Assembly: GCA_009760855.2 (NCBI GenBank)
Contig: WPIO01000104.1
Coordinates: 697,501-757,500, forward strand
Origin: Cristatella mucedo
Taxonomy: Eukaryota > Bryozoa > Phylactolaemata > Cristatellidae
Length of the DNA: 60,000 nucleotides
Direction: 5' to 3'
Shown: positions 1 to 10,632 of the stretch, in pieces
Position numbering within the stretch: position 1 is the first letter of the stretch
How the letters are laid out: the number at the start of each line of letters is the position of its first letter
Translations under genes and position numbers: made by a program
The notes under the pieces: model-generated
Database searches by the model: none
The model's input: only the letters and a program-made list of their open reading frames with translations
What the model was told of the DNA's origin: nothing

Positions 1-282
1 GGCTGTTGCAGCAGGCAGCAGCAGCAGCTGAGTCACTCAGCAATTCGATGGCAAGCTGAACCCGAGCAGCAGCCGACTCGGGGGCGGCTGGGGCCACCAG
101 CACAGCACATGCCCCCCTCTCCCTACCAGCTGCTGTCCCGAATACCGAGCCACCAATCAACCGTAACCGATAATCAACCGTAACCGAGAGCTCTCGGGTA
201 GGTAGTAGCTCAAAGTTCTCTAGACCTTCTAGTTCTCTAGATTGCTTCGCGGTCCTCCACTTCGTCCAACGACGACGACGAC

Positions 283-298
283 GGGGGGGGGGGGGGGG
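283..298 (+). repeat. G16 homopolymer run
   Basis: Uninterrupted run of 16 G following a short GAC repeat inside the duplicated intron. Shorter G runs occur at the equivalent place of the other copies (about 18085 and 18973), so the tract is length-variable between copies. Confidence 0.9.
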
Positions 299-536
299 AT
301 AGGAGAAGAGGGGCAGCCCTTCAGCATTTGCAGGAGTGATGGGAGGGAATGAGTGCTGGCATTGAGAGGGCTAGCAACCGGACCCCGGCCACAGCAAATG
401 AACCGAGACACTGAGCGGCAAGACAAAAAATAACAGCTGCCCACCGACGAGGGTGCACAATTGAGCCGTAGCACGGCAGCAGCTACGACTTCGCTAGTGC
501 GAGAGATGACAGCCGAGGCAGCGATTCACAGCGGCC

Positions 537-655
537 GGCCCGGTGGAGAGAGGCGGCCCGGTGGAGAGAGGCGGCCCGGTGGAGAGAGGCGGCCCGGTGG
601 AGAGAGGCGGCCCGGTGGAGAGAGGCGGCTCGGTCGAGACAGGCTCGGTCGAGAC
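537..655 (+). repeat. 18-bp GC-rich minisatellite
   Basis: Five near-perfect copies of ggcccggtggagagaggc (537-626) followed by degenerate copies with ggtcgagacaggc. The paralogous site at about 19196-19214 has a single unit, so the array expanded in copy A after duplication. Confidence 0.9.
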
Positions 656-874
656 AGGCGGCCGAATCGCCCGGGGCGTCGGGCACGTCGTGAGCAGCGA
701 AACGCGGCATTGCTGCTGCGACTGCCGGCAAGTAACAAGGCGGCGGCGGCGACGACGACGACGACAAAGAGACGGCGGCAGCAGCGGCGGCCGGCAGTCG
801 CACGTAGCCCCTGCTCGTAGCCGTGGCGGCAGCATCCGCCCCAATACCGCGGGGTTTAGAGCAGGTGCCCTTAC

Positions 875-944
875 CGTCATAACGTTCAGCTTGCTCGGCC
901 AATTTGGCCAGATACACGAAGCCCTCTCTTTCCTCCTGCGACAT
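875..944 (-). CDS. 14-3-3 protein, exon 1 of copy A (rest outside window)
   Basis: Minus-strand ATG at 944 opens a short exon encoding MSQEEREGFVYLAKLAEQ followed by AERYD. It ends one base into the next codon at a GTAAGG donor (GT at 874-873). The Y[12 protein letters not shown] stretch is the conserved first helix of the 14-3-3 phosphoserine/threonine-binding adaptor family. Length (70 nt), donor and phase equal those of the complete gene's exon 1 at 19516-19585, with a few residue differences. No matching downstream exons follow in the first 874 bases, so the gene continues beyond position 1 or is a truncated duplicate. The more canonical AKL (AKV in the other copy) suggests it may still be constrained. 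Confidence 0.75.
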
Positions 945-1844
945 GGCCGATGGTGCGTAGAAGCGGCGAAACGAGTCGATTCGAGGACGAAGCCAAGCTA
1001 CAGCCGTAACTATTCAAAATGGCCGCCGCGACCTGCAATGACGACCCGATAATAACCCGTCGGCGTCCCGCGGCTGCCCTGGTTTCTTCTGGTGGGCGTG
1101 CCCTCCGGCGCCCTAAGCTCTCGCTTCGCAGAGCGCGGCTGACTGGACCGCATGACTCGAAATGATGACGGCGTTAAAGGGCCGTACATTTGAGACCGAA
1201 TTTTCATGCGCACCCAAGTTTTTCCATCTTTTGAAACGAGTGCGAGGGTCTGGCCGAGCGCCGTCGGTAGCGTTCCTTGCTGCGCATCGCGAGCGCGCCG
1301 GCGAAGTGGCAGCTGACTGTGGATTTCAGCGGCGGCCGCGGCTGACGCACTCCATCAGCCGCCCGCAGCTGCAGCGCGCCGCTCGTAGACGTCCAGTGCC
1401 TGGGCCGGTACGCGCCAGCGAGGCGTCGACTTGTCCGTAAAGCCTTGCCACCCGGACCCGCGCGCCGCCCGAGCTGAGCAACTGCAGCGGCAGCGGCCGC
1501 TTCCGGCGAGGCAACTGGCGAGGACGCGTCGTGAACTAGCGCGCGTCCGCAGGCGTCGTGCGAGTGCGAGACGCATTATTTGGAGTGCTTGAAACGCGCT
1601 TGACTGTCGGTGAGCGTAGGGCGCGAGGAAATCGGTCGTCCGTCGCCAAAGGCCGAGTGCTAACACATGACACTCTGCAGTCCAGCGGTCGCTACGGCTC
1701 ATCCGAATTCACCCCTCCCTCTCACGAACGGATGAACGTCCCGCTCTCCTTATGAGCAGCCGCAGGCGCGGCGTTTTAAGCATGGCGGCACGTCGAAAGC
1801 GAACGCATCGATGCCAGGGCGTTCGCGATGTCTTTAGTAGCCAC
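945..1844 (-). promoter_or_regulatory. GC-rich upstream region of 14-3-3 copy A
   Basis: About 0.9 kb of CpG-rich DNA immediately upstream of the 14-3-3 start, closely matching 19586-20475 upstream of the second copy. This is the expected place of a CpG-island promoter. I see no protein gene and no distinct TATA box. Overlapping open frames at 1010-1755 have no recognisable domain. The region ends exactly where the terminal repeat of viral element A starts. Confidence 0.5.
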
Positions 1845-2090
1845 GATGATTTTGTGTTTTCCATTTTACGACATTTTTATTTTCTCGACTCTTATCTTTT
1901 GCCCATTCACGACATTTTTATTTTTTCGATTCGTCCTCGTTAAAACTCGGACTCATCTCAAAACTAAAAACATCGTAAAAGGAGAAAAGTACTCATCTCA
2001 AAATAAAAAACACATCATCACTAGGATATCTGTTACCAAATCTGTATATATATTAGAGTAATTATAGTAATAGTTATTTTGCAAAAACAA
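1845..2090 (+). repeat. Left terminal inverted repeat of element A, internally palindromic
   Basis: Starts gatgattttgtgttttcc and matches the reverse complement of 34580-34831 and the direct sequence at 20476-20720. Within it, 1845 to about 2019 is an imperfect palindrome: the outer arm begins gatgat and the inner arm ends catcatc. Repeats of the type acgacatttttatttt are mirrored by aaaaacatcgt. The host flank AGCCACGA (1839-1846) reappears next to the right terminus of element B (34830-34837), consistent with a 6-8 bp target-site duplication. Confidence 0.85.
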
Positions 2091-2099
2091 AAAAGTTTC

Positions 2100-2490
2100 T
2101 ACATTTTAATTAAAGAAAATTATTTATTAAATATACTATGCGTACAAAATGTGAATTCTTTCCTAGAAATTATCGCGAGAGCACGATTTCTTATGTGATT
2201 TCAGAATTAGAGATTATTACTTTACAAGTTTTATCGCATTCCTTTTGTTGATGGCTATGATGAAATTAAGTCTCACGTTGATTTTACAATTAGTTCTTAT
2301 TCAAGAAGGTAAAAAACAAAAGTTAACAAATTATAATTTGATTAGACATCCAGAATTCTTTAATATGGACCAATCTTCTAGTATTGTTAATGATTGTCCT
2401 GTTGAAACATTCAGAGATCCATATTATCAAAAAGGTGTTCCGTGAAATATTGCTGTTAATATTTTCTAATTTATTTAGAATAAATAACAG
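2100..2490 (+). other. AT-rich remnant with short plus-strand frame, unidentified
   Basis: Base composition is like the viral interior. A 66-codon frame at 2245-2445 ends abruptly and resembles nothing I recognise. The segment is absent from element B, where the sequence passes from the terminal repeat directly to the integrase. It occupies the place where element C has a Cys-rich ORF next to its terminal repeat, but I see no convincing similarity between the two. Confidence 0.3.
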
Positions 2491-2567
2491 GTTCAAGAAA
2501 AAATTTTGTTGTACAAAGATATGATGAAACCATTTAATACAATGCCAAAGTCAGAGCATGTCTCACA

Positions 2568-2879
2568 AATCTAACAAGAGCAAGATATATAATTAAAGTT
2601 ATAAATATAGTAATAGCATTAAGAGTAACAGTTTCTACTACTTATATTCAATTTTTCCAGATATTATTCGTTTTTTCTTTCTTTTCAGCACTAACTGCAA
2701 TGCTATTAGCAATTGATGATGATTTAGTTGAAATGGATAAAGAAAAAAATTTACTCTTGATTCTAACACACAATTTATTTCCCAAGATAACACATGCTTA
2801 ATCTGATGAAGTAATTACAAAAGAAGAGTTTGAAGATATTATAGCAGAACTTTCACAAAGAGAAACTACTCTTGTTTAA
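2568..2879 (+). pseudogene. Small two-transmembrane protein of element A
   Basis: Plus-strand frame with two hydrophobic stretches (around VINIVIALRVTVSTTYI and ILFVFSFFSALTAMLLAID) and a charged C-terminus containing VITKEEFEDIIAEL. It aligns along its length with the element C protein at 58412-58816 (IGILLSLAITVTSTYI, GALSTMIISID, VTKKEFNEIL), so this is a conserved viral gene. It has no start codon in frame and one internal stop. Its 3' end overlaps the 3' end of the integrase frame, as in element C. Two TM segments followed by a short helical tail recall SLATT-type proteins, but that assignment is tentative. Confidence 0.55.
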
Positions 2880-3720
2880 TCACTTGTAGTTCTTCTCTAA
2901 CAAAACTCCTTTTAACAGCATTTACCCAAAAACGGACTGGTTGTTCTTTCAATACCACTATTCTAACAATAGCATGTTTAGTCAAACTCCATATCGGATC
3001 AGTAGCTCTTCCTCTCTTTTTTATCTTCTCATTCACCTGGTTCTAGTAAATATCTAACGGCTGTTCCAAGTTATAATAATTTTTTCTGTTCTCCTAATTT
3101 TCTATGATATTTTGTCTCTTTACTTTTACTGCTTCTTTTTTATTGCCTTAGCAGGTTCTTCACCAATTGTTCCTGTAATGCTCTTGTTTAGGTAGTCAAT
3201 AATCTTCGGTTTATTATAAATCCACTCTTTATTTCTAATGTAATATTCTTTATTACTACTCTCTCATTCTTATTCATACTGCGCAATAAAGGCTCTTTCT
3301 GCTACTGTTCTATTCATTCTTTGAACAAGTGCAACACTCTTTTTACTAGTAGCTCCTATAACCCGCGTTTTATGCCTTTTCATTTCTTTCATGAACTCTC
3401 CTTTAAACTCAGATCCTGGATCTACTGTTATCCTCTTCGGCCGTTTCAATGAACCTTTTGTATAAATATCTATCATAGCTTGTGTTACTTCTTTAGAAGA
3501 CTTTGTTTTAAGTGGTCTTGAATATTTATATCTGCTAGCAACATCAATAACACTCAAAACATATTTGTGTCCAGAATCATTTGGCATACACACAATGTCT
3601 GCTTTGTGACTTTTATTAGGTTCAACTATATCAAAGAAACCTTTTTGAATTACTTTTGGCATGGGTTTGAATATTTGACTTATATCAAATCCGGATTGAA
3701 TTTCCCCTTCTTTTATCTTT
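2866..3720 (-). pseudogene. Retroviral-type (rve/DDE) integrase of element A
   Basis: The rve core is readable at 3270-3662: a VLSVIDVASRYKYSRPLK strand with SRY, TVDPGSEFKGEF carrying the second Asp, and ALVQRMNRTVAER where the catalytic Glu is expected. In element A this last position is Gln (CAA), while element B keeps Glu (GAA). Downstream frames to 2866 hold the C-terminal domain (IWSLTKHAIVRIVVL type) seen also at 58162-58422 in element C, interrupted by several stops and a frame change. The protein would join the linear viral DNA to host DNA. Presence of this integrase type is diagnostic of Maverick/Polinton elements. The copy is dead. Confidence 0.85.
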
Positions 3721-3750
3721 CTTTTAGGGTTAAAATGACATTACATAGAA

Positions 3751-4150
3751 ATGGAAATATTTTTTAATACTTGTTCTAAGTCGTTTAGCGAACTTGAGTC
3801 AGGTCATCAACTTTAAAAAAAAATAAACGAAGCCCTAAGTTAAAATATGAGATGCGCTGTGATAATTGTGACCTAGATAGTACTCAAACAAACAAATATT
3901 CGAAACAAAGACCTACTAAATTATATTGTCTTGCGAAGAAACACTTTAAAAAAGATCTTCTGAATTGTTCTGCATTCATCACTGTTTAGAACACGAATCA
4001 ATACTTCATTTTTTAAAACTATTCTCATTAGTTAAAGGAAAACGTAAAGCAACAAAGCTAAAAGAGCTAATTGTTCTACTTGTTCACTTGTACTTCTCAG
4101 GCACTTATGAAACTAACCAATATATTTACCTTTTCAGTTTCCTAGGTTGT
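3751..4150 (+). pseudogene. Small zinc-finger-like protein, element A copy
   Basis: Frame divergent from the integrase, starting MEIFFNTCSKSF, with RCDNCDLDS further on. Compared with element B (21208-21669) the first Cys of the leading CxxC pair is lost, residues are deleted after SEL, an early stop appears, and about 60 bases are missing. Its end runs antisense into the fibre gene. Function unknown. The paired CxxC/HxxxC pattern in the B copy suggests a small zinc-binding, possibly nucleic-acid-binding, protein. Confidence 0.4.
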
Positions 4151-4179
4151 CGACAAAATAATAGTCAACTGGCAATCTA

Positions 4180-4936
4180 TTGAAATAGGCATAATATTTA
4201 AAATCTGCTATAGTTGATGAAGTATTTATGGGCACGTATTTCTCCAGATACAACAGAAGTATCTGTACTTGGTCTTAGGAACACACAGTTGAATGATCCA
4301 ACTACCTTAACACGTTGTTATAATAGTGGAGGAGCATTCTTGTTTTGCCAAGAGTAAGCAATAGAAGTATTAATAATAGAATTCATCGATCTAGGATTTA
4401 ATGACACTAAAATTACTTCTGTCATTTTTGTAAAACTATTTTGCCATCATAAGATTTAGTAGCTGCATCAGAAGGATAAACAGGATCTGCAACATTTATT
4501 ATAGAATTATTATTCATATTTGAGTTTGTAGTTGCCGAAAAGTTTTTTAATAATACGTCTCGTTTTAATCCAACGTAAGTGATACAAAAATTTTCAGGGA
4601 GAATGGTTAGAGTACTAGAACTCAAATAGGTTGAAGTAATAGCAAATCCATTCATATTTAGATCTCCAGTCATTGTATCACCAGTTTTCTTTACATGATT
4701 TGAAAACTGACTAACATTAACAGCATTTGTTGTATTAACACCAGGAGAAAGATTTGTAAACGGTCTGTTCTTAATATCAATAGAAGTACTCCCATTTACA
4801 ATACAATTTGAATCATCATATGCTTTTGTTACAGCATCTCCATCGTTTACGGGATCACTCATGTTAATAATTCCGTTTGCATTTGCATCAAGATCGGAAA
4901 GTATATAATCATTTATTCTACATGCATATTCATTGC
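4180..4936 (-). pseudogene. Fibre-like protein of element A
   Basis: The frame 4422-4862 contains repeats of the phage tail-fibre type: MTGDLNMNGFAI then DPVYPSDAATKSYDG, and an N-terminal INMSDPVNDGDAVTKAYDD. A following frame down to about 4180 gives a beta-rich C-terminal domain, better preserved in element B (21646-21918). In such repeats each unit of the trimeric shaft reads roughly G-x-L-x-M-x-x-x-I-x-N...DP-x-x-x-x-D-A-x-T-x-x-Y. Inferred role: receptor-binding spike at the capsid vertex. A frameshift near 4420 separates shaft and tip. The gene lies directly downstream of the nuclease gene on the same strand. Confidence 0.65.
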
Positions 4937-4938
4937 AG

Positions 4939-6797
4939 TTAGCCCTTCGATACTTCTATATAGTTATTAATTAAGACTTTGGATCTGCCTAATACTTCTT
5001 TAACAATAGGCACTATTCTAGCAAATCTACCAGTGTCTTCTTCTTCTACTATTTGCATCAAACATTTTCCTATATAATACTTTATGTCATAGCTTTTTTC
5101 TTTTTATTGTTAAACCTACCATAATTTCTTATAATATCAAACTCAAAATCAAAGTACTTCTTATCTTTAAGCATACAAATAGGAGTTCCAACTGGAATAT
5201 CTAAATCAAACTCTGCTGGTGCTCTAACATTTCCAGCAGCTACATAATCTAGTGGTGGTTCTTCACAGTTCAGTCCCGGAACACAAATCTCAAACTCAGA
5301 GTAATAACATTCACTTAGTTTTAGAACATGCAAACAAACTAAACATTGTGCATGATATTGCTTTGGTTTAAAATCATCAATAATATTTCTACTCCATAAA
5401 CATTTTATTTCTACTAAAGTATTTTCTTCTATTATTCCACCGGGACAATATCTGTATACACCATCACTATTAAGACAATAATTTGCATTATCAAGCTTTA
5501 CATTAAGTTTCATTTCTTAAAACTTAGCAGCAATAGGTTCAAATACTTTACCTAATAGCATTGGAGGAAATTTTATACTAGAATTATTAGCAATGTATTT
5601 TTTTGTTTTCTGTTAGAAATTAATTATATGTCTACTTCTGCTTGAGATTCCTCCCAGCCTTCGAGCACCTCAAATTCTCTAAACTCACTAGCTACATGCA
5701 TTGATGACATCTGCACATGGATGGCAGCAAATTTTCTAAACCTTAACGATGATAAAACTAACTTACTAGTTATGGGCAAACCCAGTGTGATCCAGAGAAT
5801 GGAAAGGCTGACTCTCAAAATTGGCTCTGCCAGCATATCTCCAGCTGAATCAGCTCGAAATCTAGGTGTCATATTCCAAAGCGACCTCTCGTTAGACGAC
5901 CATATCAGCTCCACAGTCAAATCCGCGTATTTTCAGCTTCATAACATTGCAAAGATTCGGGCTTGTTTAGATAAAGATACCACATCTAAGTTGGTCCATG
6001 CATTCGTGACATCCCGTCTCGACTTCTGCAACTCACTGTTTACTGGCCTACAAGCATGTGCGATCAGGCGATTGCAGCTGGTGCAAAACTCTGCAGCCAG
6101 GCTTGTCTGTCGTGAGCGTCGCAGTTGCCACATTACTCCACTTCTCGCCGACCTGCACTGGCTACCAGTCAAGCAGCGGATTGACTTCAAGGTTTTGTCG
6201 CTCACTTTTAGGTCCCTTCATTCTATGGCTCCAGCCTATCTGTCAGATATACTACCCCATCAGGCCAAGCATCGTACCACCCGCTTTTCGGAATCCAACA
6301 GTCTACCAATACCTCGTACAAACCTCAAATCATTTGGAGACCGTGCATTTAGTTCGTGTGCTCCCAAAGCCTGGAACTTCCTCCCGACCTGCGTCAAAAC
6401 ATCCCCTGATCTGACCACATAAAAACGAACCTAAAAACACACCTATTTAGGACAGCATTTAGTGGGTCCCTGTGATTCGTCCTTCACATGCTTATGCGTG
6501 CTGACACTGTGCATGCTGCCAGTAGCCACATTTGCATGCTGACCCTGTGCATGTCACCCCTAACAATATTATTCATTTCCTTTGTTTTTCAAACATGATT
6601 TTACTTACTATTCAATTGCATTTCCATTTGCAGTAAATGTAAAGCGCCTAGAGAGAGATTAAGTTCTCTGAGGGCGCCTTATCAAGTGAATTATTATTAT
6701 CGTTATTATTATTATTATCTCCAAATACCAAGTCATTTCCAAGCACTGGATAAACTTCTGAACCACAAATTTTCAAAAAATTGATTTTTCCACTCAT
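4939..6797 (-). pseudogene. YqaJ-type PD-(D/E)xK exonuclease, split by a LINE (element A)
   Basis: The C-terminal part (4939-5620) shows GKVFEPIAAKF, SDGVYRY, LVEIKCLWSRN and KQYHAQ, the order of conserved blocks of the YqaJ/lambda-exonuclease family (acidic residue in SDG, E-x-K pair, Gln). These enzymes degrade one strand of duplex DNA for recombination or end processing. The N-terminal segment from ATG 6797 is separated from the rest by an L2 insertion (about 5648-6716). In element B the same sequence is continuous, giving an exact empty site. An in-frame TAA (AAKF-stop-EMK) corresponds to TTA in element B. It lies between the major capsid and fibre genes, same strand. Confidence 0.65.
5648..6716 (+). 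mobile_element. L2/CR1-type LINE, 5'-truncated (RT C-terminus and 3' UTR)
   Basis: The frame 5721-6422 encodes the C-terminal part of a non-LTR reverse transcriptase ORF (DDKTNLLVMG, RACLDKDTTSKLVHAFVTS, SRLDFCNSLFTGL, LHWLPVKQRIDFK) ending with a premature stop in DLTT. The 3' UTR contains gcgcctagagagagattaag and ends in an ATT microsatellite, the typical L2/CR1 tail. It interrupts the YqaJ gene. The uninterrupted target survives in element B at about 23081-23085, so insertion happened after duplication of A and B. Confidence 0.85.
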
Positions 6798-6849
6798 CCA
6801 AACCTCGCAGAAAATCAAATGCTTTGATTATATTTCTGGTTTAAATTTT

Positions 6850-8286
6850 TTAAATATCAGTTCCATCATAAACAAATGTTCCTTCACTACAGATAAATGG
6901 CGAACCGTTACCATTAGAAGTTAGTTCTCGCAGATAGTTAAGTAATAAACAATAATGGTTGAAGCAGGATTAGCAGCAGGTATTAGAGAGTTAAACTCAA
7001 TACTTACATCAAGTTTGGAGGTAATTCTTTAAGGCTCATCATTATATTGCAGATCAACTACATGGATCGGATAAAGTGATAACCATTCAGGATATGTAAC
7101 ACCAACTGGTTCTGTAATTTCATTTAGTTCGAGATATTGTTTTCTAAACTCAGTCAAATCTAGACACTCAGTTGAGCACTTACCAACTTTAGGAGAACTA
7201 CTTCTAGCAATAGTAGGATATTGGTTATTGCATTTATTGTAATTCCGTGCTGCAACAATCAACCATTTAACTTTATCAATAGTATTCTGTACAGATAGAG
7301 TTCTAGTATATTTTAGACCTCGTTTGAAAGTGTTTAGCGTCATATTTTCATAACGTCTGACTATAATTAAGTCTGATTTTCTTTGCTCTTTCACTTGATA
7401 CATCTGCAAGTGCTCTTTGAATACTTTCTTTAGGAGTGATGCAAGGAACCACCAATCTCATTTTTTACATGTTATTTCTGAATGTGCTCCAAAGTCCATC
7501 ATTTGCAACTGGTGCTGTGCTTCTAGTTGTAATTGTATTAGTATTAGCAAGTGCACTCGATGCACCAGTCATAATAGCATCAAAGTCACTTCCACAAACT
7601 CTTGTCATTTCAAGTGTAAATGGAATATTATAAAGAATTTTGTTCATATCTGCATACAATCCAGAAAATCTTGAAAGCGTAAGTGAATTACTGAACGCAC
7701 CTTGATTATCAGCTAAGGTATATGAAAGTCCTCTTCTTTATGCACAACCAATAACAATAGTAGTCACTGTAGATGCAGCTGGGCTGACGTAAGTATTGTT
7801 AGCATTCCCCATATCATCAAACGAACTTGCTTCATCTTTTTTCCATCCAGCTGCAGGTCCTTTTGTTCGGTTATAATCATTTGGATAAGTAAGGAGACCA
7901 ATAGGATTTGTTACTGTTCCAGGTCCTTATTGATGTGAATAACTTTCAATTTCTTCATCACCAAGTATAACCCTCATTGAACTGAACAGCCACGATCCAG
8001 CATTGTTAACAAAACTAGCGGCAGGAGGTCTGGCAGGCGCAGCGAAAGCACCACCAGCAGCTGTTTGAATCACAAGTTGTCCTTCAAGTAGTAGATAAGC
8101 ATCTGATAGTACATAAAAAAGTTGTTGTTCACCAGGAACAGTAAATGTTACAATTTTATTTGCAATACTATCAGTTTTATTTCCATTTGTTTGGTAGAAC
8201 TCTCTATATTGGTCATCTTTAATCTTGTAGTTAGGAAAACTAGGATCGCCTAATTCAAGTATTGATTCCACAGGAGCACTTGCCAT
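6850..8286 (-). pseudogene. Major capsid protein (double jelly-roll candidate), element A
   Basis: About 478 codons starting at MASAPVESILELGDPSFPNY (ATG 8286) and ending at a TAA at 6850. It aligns over its length with the element C protein at 56485-58074 (FREFYQTNGN, VPGEQQ, NNAGSWLFSSMRV, LEMTRV, LSVQNTIDK, EPVGVTYPEW, YPIHVVDLQYNDEP). Length, the hydrophobic NNAG-W-FSSM strand, and position between pVI-like and nuclease genes fit the hexon-like capsid protein of Mavericks. That is inference from family organisation, not a direct motif. In-frame stops after SYSHQ and IGCA and frame changes near 7440 and 7400 make it nonfunctional. Confidence 0.65.
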
Positions 8287-8344
8287 TTCTTCTCTACATA
8301 AAAAAGTAAAAATTTATTTTCTACTCTGAATATATAAGCCAGCC

Positions 8345-8898
8345 CTAGTTTTCTTTATATATATCCACCATCAGATCAGATCTTAGCATAATAGCAGGTA
8401 CAACGGATTGTTCTTTGATTAATTTTTCAATTTGTTGATATGCTTTTGGATAATTTTCTTTAAGTGTCTCTGAATAATCTTCTACTTCATCAGATTCTTC
8501 TAGTTTTGCTTTGTATTTCTTTTTGTTCTTTGGTTAAAGTTTGTCAAGCATTGCTCGTTTTATTTCAATATCCATCTCTTTAATCTTTCTACCATAGTCT
8601 TCTTCTTTTGTACGTTGCTCTAACTCATACTCAAGCTCCTTTTTTATACTTTCTCCATCTCTCTACGTTTGTTCGCATACTCTTGATCAATATTTTCCTT
8701 CTTTATTTGTAATTCAATTAGTTTCCTAGCTTGATGCATTTCAATACATTTGCTAGCAATGTTCATGCTAAGTCCTGTCAGTCCAGTTAACACTGGCTCT
8801 GCTTTTCCAATTCCGCCAATGAGTTTATCAAGTACACCAGATCCATGATATTTTCCGCCAGTTATTCTACCATGACCAATTCTGGCATAGCTACCCAT
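8345..8898 (-). pseudogene. pVI-like minor capsid/coiled-coil protein, element A
   Basis: Starts MGSYARIGHGRITGGKYHGS, then a hydrophobic stretch (LIGGIGKAEPVLTGLTGLSM) and a long charged helix (IDQEYANKRREMEK...). A frame change near 8640 is followed by ESDEVEDYSETLKENYPKAY and a tail ending in YKEN. The same architecture is in elements B and C. ITGGK near the N-terminus fits the adenain cleavage consensus (M/I/L)-x-G-G-x, and element C encodes such a protease. By analogy with adenovirus pVI the protein may be a protease-processed, membrane-active capsid interior protein; this is inference. A TATATAG-like motif stands just upstream of the ATG. Confidence 0.5.
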
Positions 8899-8923
8899 TG
8901 CTCTATATATTATTTTGAAATTT

Positions 8924-9761
8924 CTATACGGCTACAACATCAGTAATAGTATTTATTGAATTTCTATTGTGATCTGTTAAACTAATTTTAGCACTACTTA
9001 CATTATCAATGTCTTCACGAGTTGGTAAGTAAAAGATATAATTAATATGCAGATCAACTTTTTCTTCCGGATCGATATCATCAATATCCATAATATAAAG
9101 AGATGATGATTGGTGTAAAAATCCTTTTTTAAAACTCAACATACTTTCTACTAGGATCAACTAAATCACAATCAACACTTATCCATTTTACACCAGAGTT
9201 GACTGGTAACTGCATCTTATTCCAAGCCATGTAAATACCAGTGAAGTAAATAGTTTTTTCTATAGCTTCGTATGGTGTTCCACCTACTATAGCAGCATCA
9301 AATGATCCCTGTTCATTTGAAGAGAATCCTAGTGTATCACCAACTGAATGAATTACACCAGATGCATTGCTACCAAGTAAAGCTACATAGTCAGAAGATA
9401 CTTGCATTACTATTCCATCATCAACATCTACACTAAATTTTATTTCACTACTAATTCTGTTTGCAGCGTTTTAAAAAGCATTATTTTTTGCTAAAGCTTG
9501 GTTTAGAGCCAAAACAATTTTATTGCTATCATAATATCCCTCAGAGATTGCAAGAGAAAATGCATCTGGATTAGTAAGAATTGGTTTATACCAAAACAGG
9601 TCATTTACTCCTGAAACAACATTAGATATTATTCTATTTGTGTAAGTAAACTCAACTCTACACAGACCTATTCTATTAAAACCAGAATCTGATCCAAGCA
9701 TTAGCGGAGGTGATAATGTTTTTGCTTCTAAACTAGTTGTTCCTGTTATTCTCATAGACAT
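8924..9761 (-). pseudogene. Penton-like minor capsid protein, element A
   Basis: Starts MSMRITGTTSLEAKTLSPPL (ATG 9761, seven bases after the stop of the preceding gene). It continues with MLGSDSGFNRIGL, EGYYDSNKIVLALN, VGDTLGFSS, WISVDCDLVDP and, after a frame change at about 9130-9160, YIMDIDDIDPEEKVDLHI and LPTREDIDNVSSAKISLTD. It is homologous to 54254-55160 in element C. Length of about 280 residues and the G-Y-Y-D-S-N-K-I pattern fit single jelly-roll penton proteins of Mavericks, but assignment rests on context. One stop (AF-stop-NAA) and one frameshift. Confidence 0.6.
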
Positions 9762-9768
9762 TCTTATA

Positions 9769-10632
9769 TTATATTTCAACAGTTTCTATTGCAACTGTAG
9801 TCTGTTGCAAACCAAAATCTATCTTTTATTATTTGGTCTGTAATAGTAATAAGTATATCAGAAATAGAGTCTCTAACAATGTTATGATATTCAAGAGTAT
9901 TTGGTTCACATAACATCTGTTCCCACGGTTAAAAATTATAAGCAAAACTTCTTAACACTTGTGTTTCGGTATTACTTATATAACTTGTCCCATTAGCAAC
10001 CAAGTTACAATTTACAAGAATCAAGTTTAGATCAGAAACACAAACTTCATTTTCTGAAATAAATTTAACATTTGGTGTACAAACTACTTTGGTTAGTAAT
10101 AGCAGGATAAAGTGTTGAAAAAAATCGGGTCAGTTGTATAAGCAAAACCAGTAAAACCAAGTATACTTGATATATTAGACTTACTAGCAAGAAATGTCCA
10201 ACCAACTGGCATAGTAATCCAAGAGTTAGAAGTAGCAGTATCAATACATAACACAAATTTATCAGTAGTAGCTCCAGATTGTGTAATATAATTGTTTATC
10301 ATATAAGCAATTCCAATATTTACATCATCAGATACAGCAGAGTAAATTCTAGGTTTGATTGTTATAGTCTGTTCAGAAACACCGGCAACTCTGTAAACAA
10401 AACTACTATTAGAAGTAGTCATATTGTTTATAGAATTGGTTCCAACAAACTTTTCGAAACATATCTTAAACTTTTTGTTCCTAAGTTTGATAGGATCGTC
10501 AATGTGTACTCTAATAGGATTAGTATTTGCAGTTAGATTAAAAACATACCTTTCTTTGCTTGCAATAGTATCTTTTTTGATTGTTTCAAGCTTTTTTAGA
10601 ATCTCCTTAGCTACATTAAGAAGTTCTGTCAT
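9769..10632 (-). pseudogene. Second penton-like/virion protein, element A
   Basis: Starts MTELLNVAKEILKKLETIKK (ATG 10632, after a TATACAGAA upstream motif), then FNLTANTNPIRVHIDDPIKL and an IDTATSNSWITMPVGWTFLA block that is almost the same in element C at 53760 onward. The frame breaks near 10110, and the rest of the homology is readable in other frames down to a TAA at 9769. The N-DPIKL...F...NS pattern resembles that of the next gene, so the two may be tandem single jelly-roll paralogs. This is inference; no catalytic motif is present. Gene order (unknown protein, this, penton-like, pVI-like, capsid) is shared with C. Confidence 0.5.

Larger units (their letters stand above)
1..874 (-). 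other. 14-3-3 copy A, 5' part of intron 1; left copy of a segmental duplication
   Basis: This stretch matches 18881-19515 from its first base (both start ggctgttgcagcaggcagca), including the same GC-rich tracts and the same donor-side sequence downstream of exon 1. It is therefore read as the beginning of intron 1 of a second 14-3-3 gene, transcribed leftwards, whose remaining exons would lie outside the window. It holds a G16 run and an 18-bp minisatellite. The open frames across 229-1052 are low-complexity Arg/Gly/Ala frames of GC-rich DNA and are not supported as genes. Confidence 0.7.

Noticed and set aside
461-1052. Arg/Gly-rich open frames as an RGG-type protein
   Set aside because: Six frames open over an 18-bp minisatellite and GC-rich intron; not conserved in the paralogous copy.
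7417-7674. Plus-strand frames conserved at 7417-7674 and 23777-24034
   Set aside because: Antisense shadows of the capsid gene; conserved because A and B are duplicates there.
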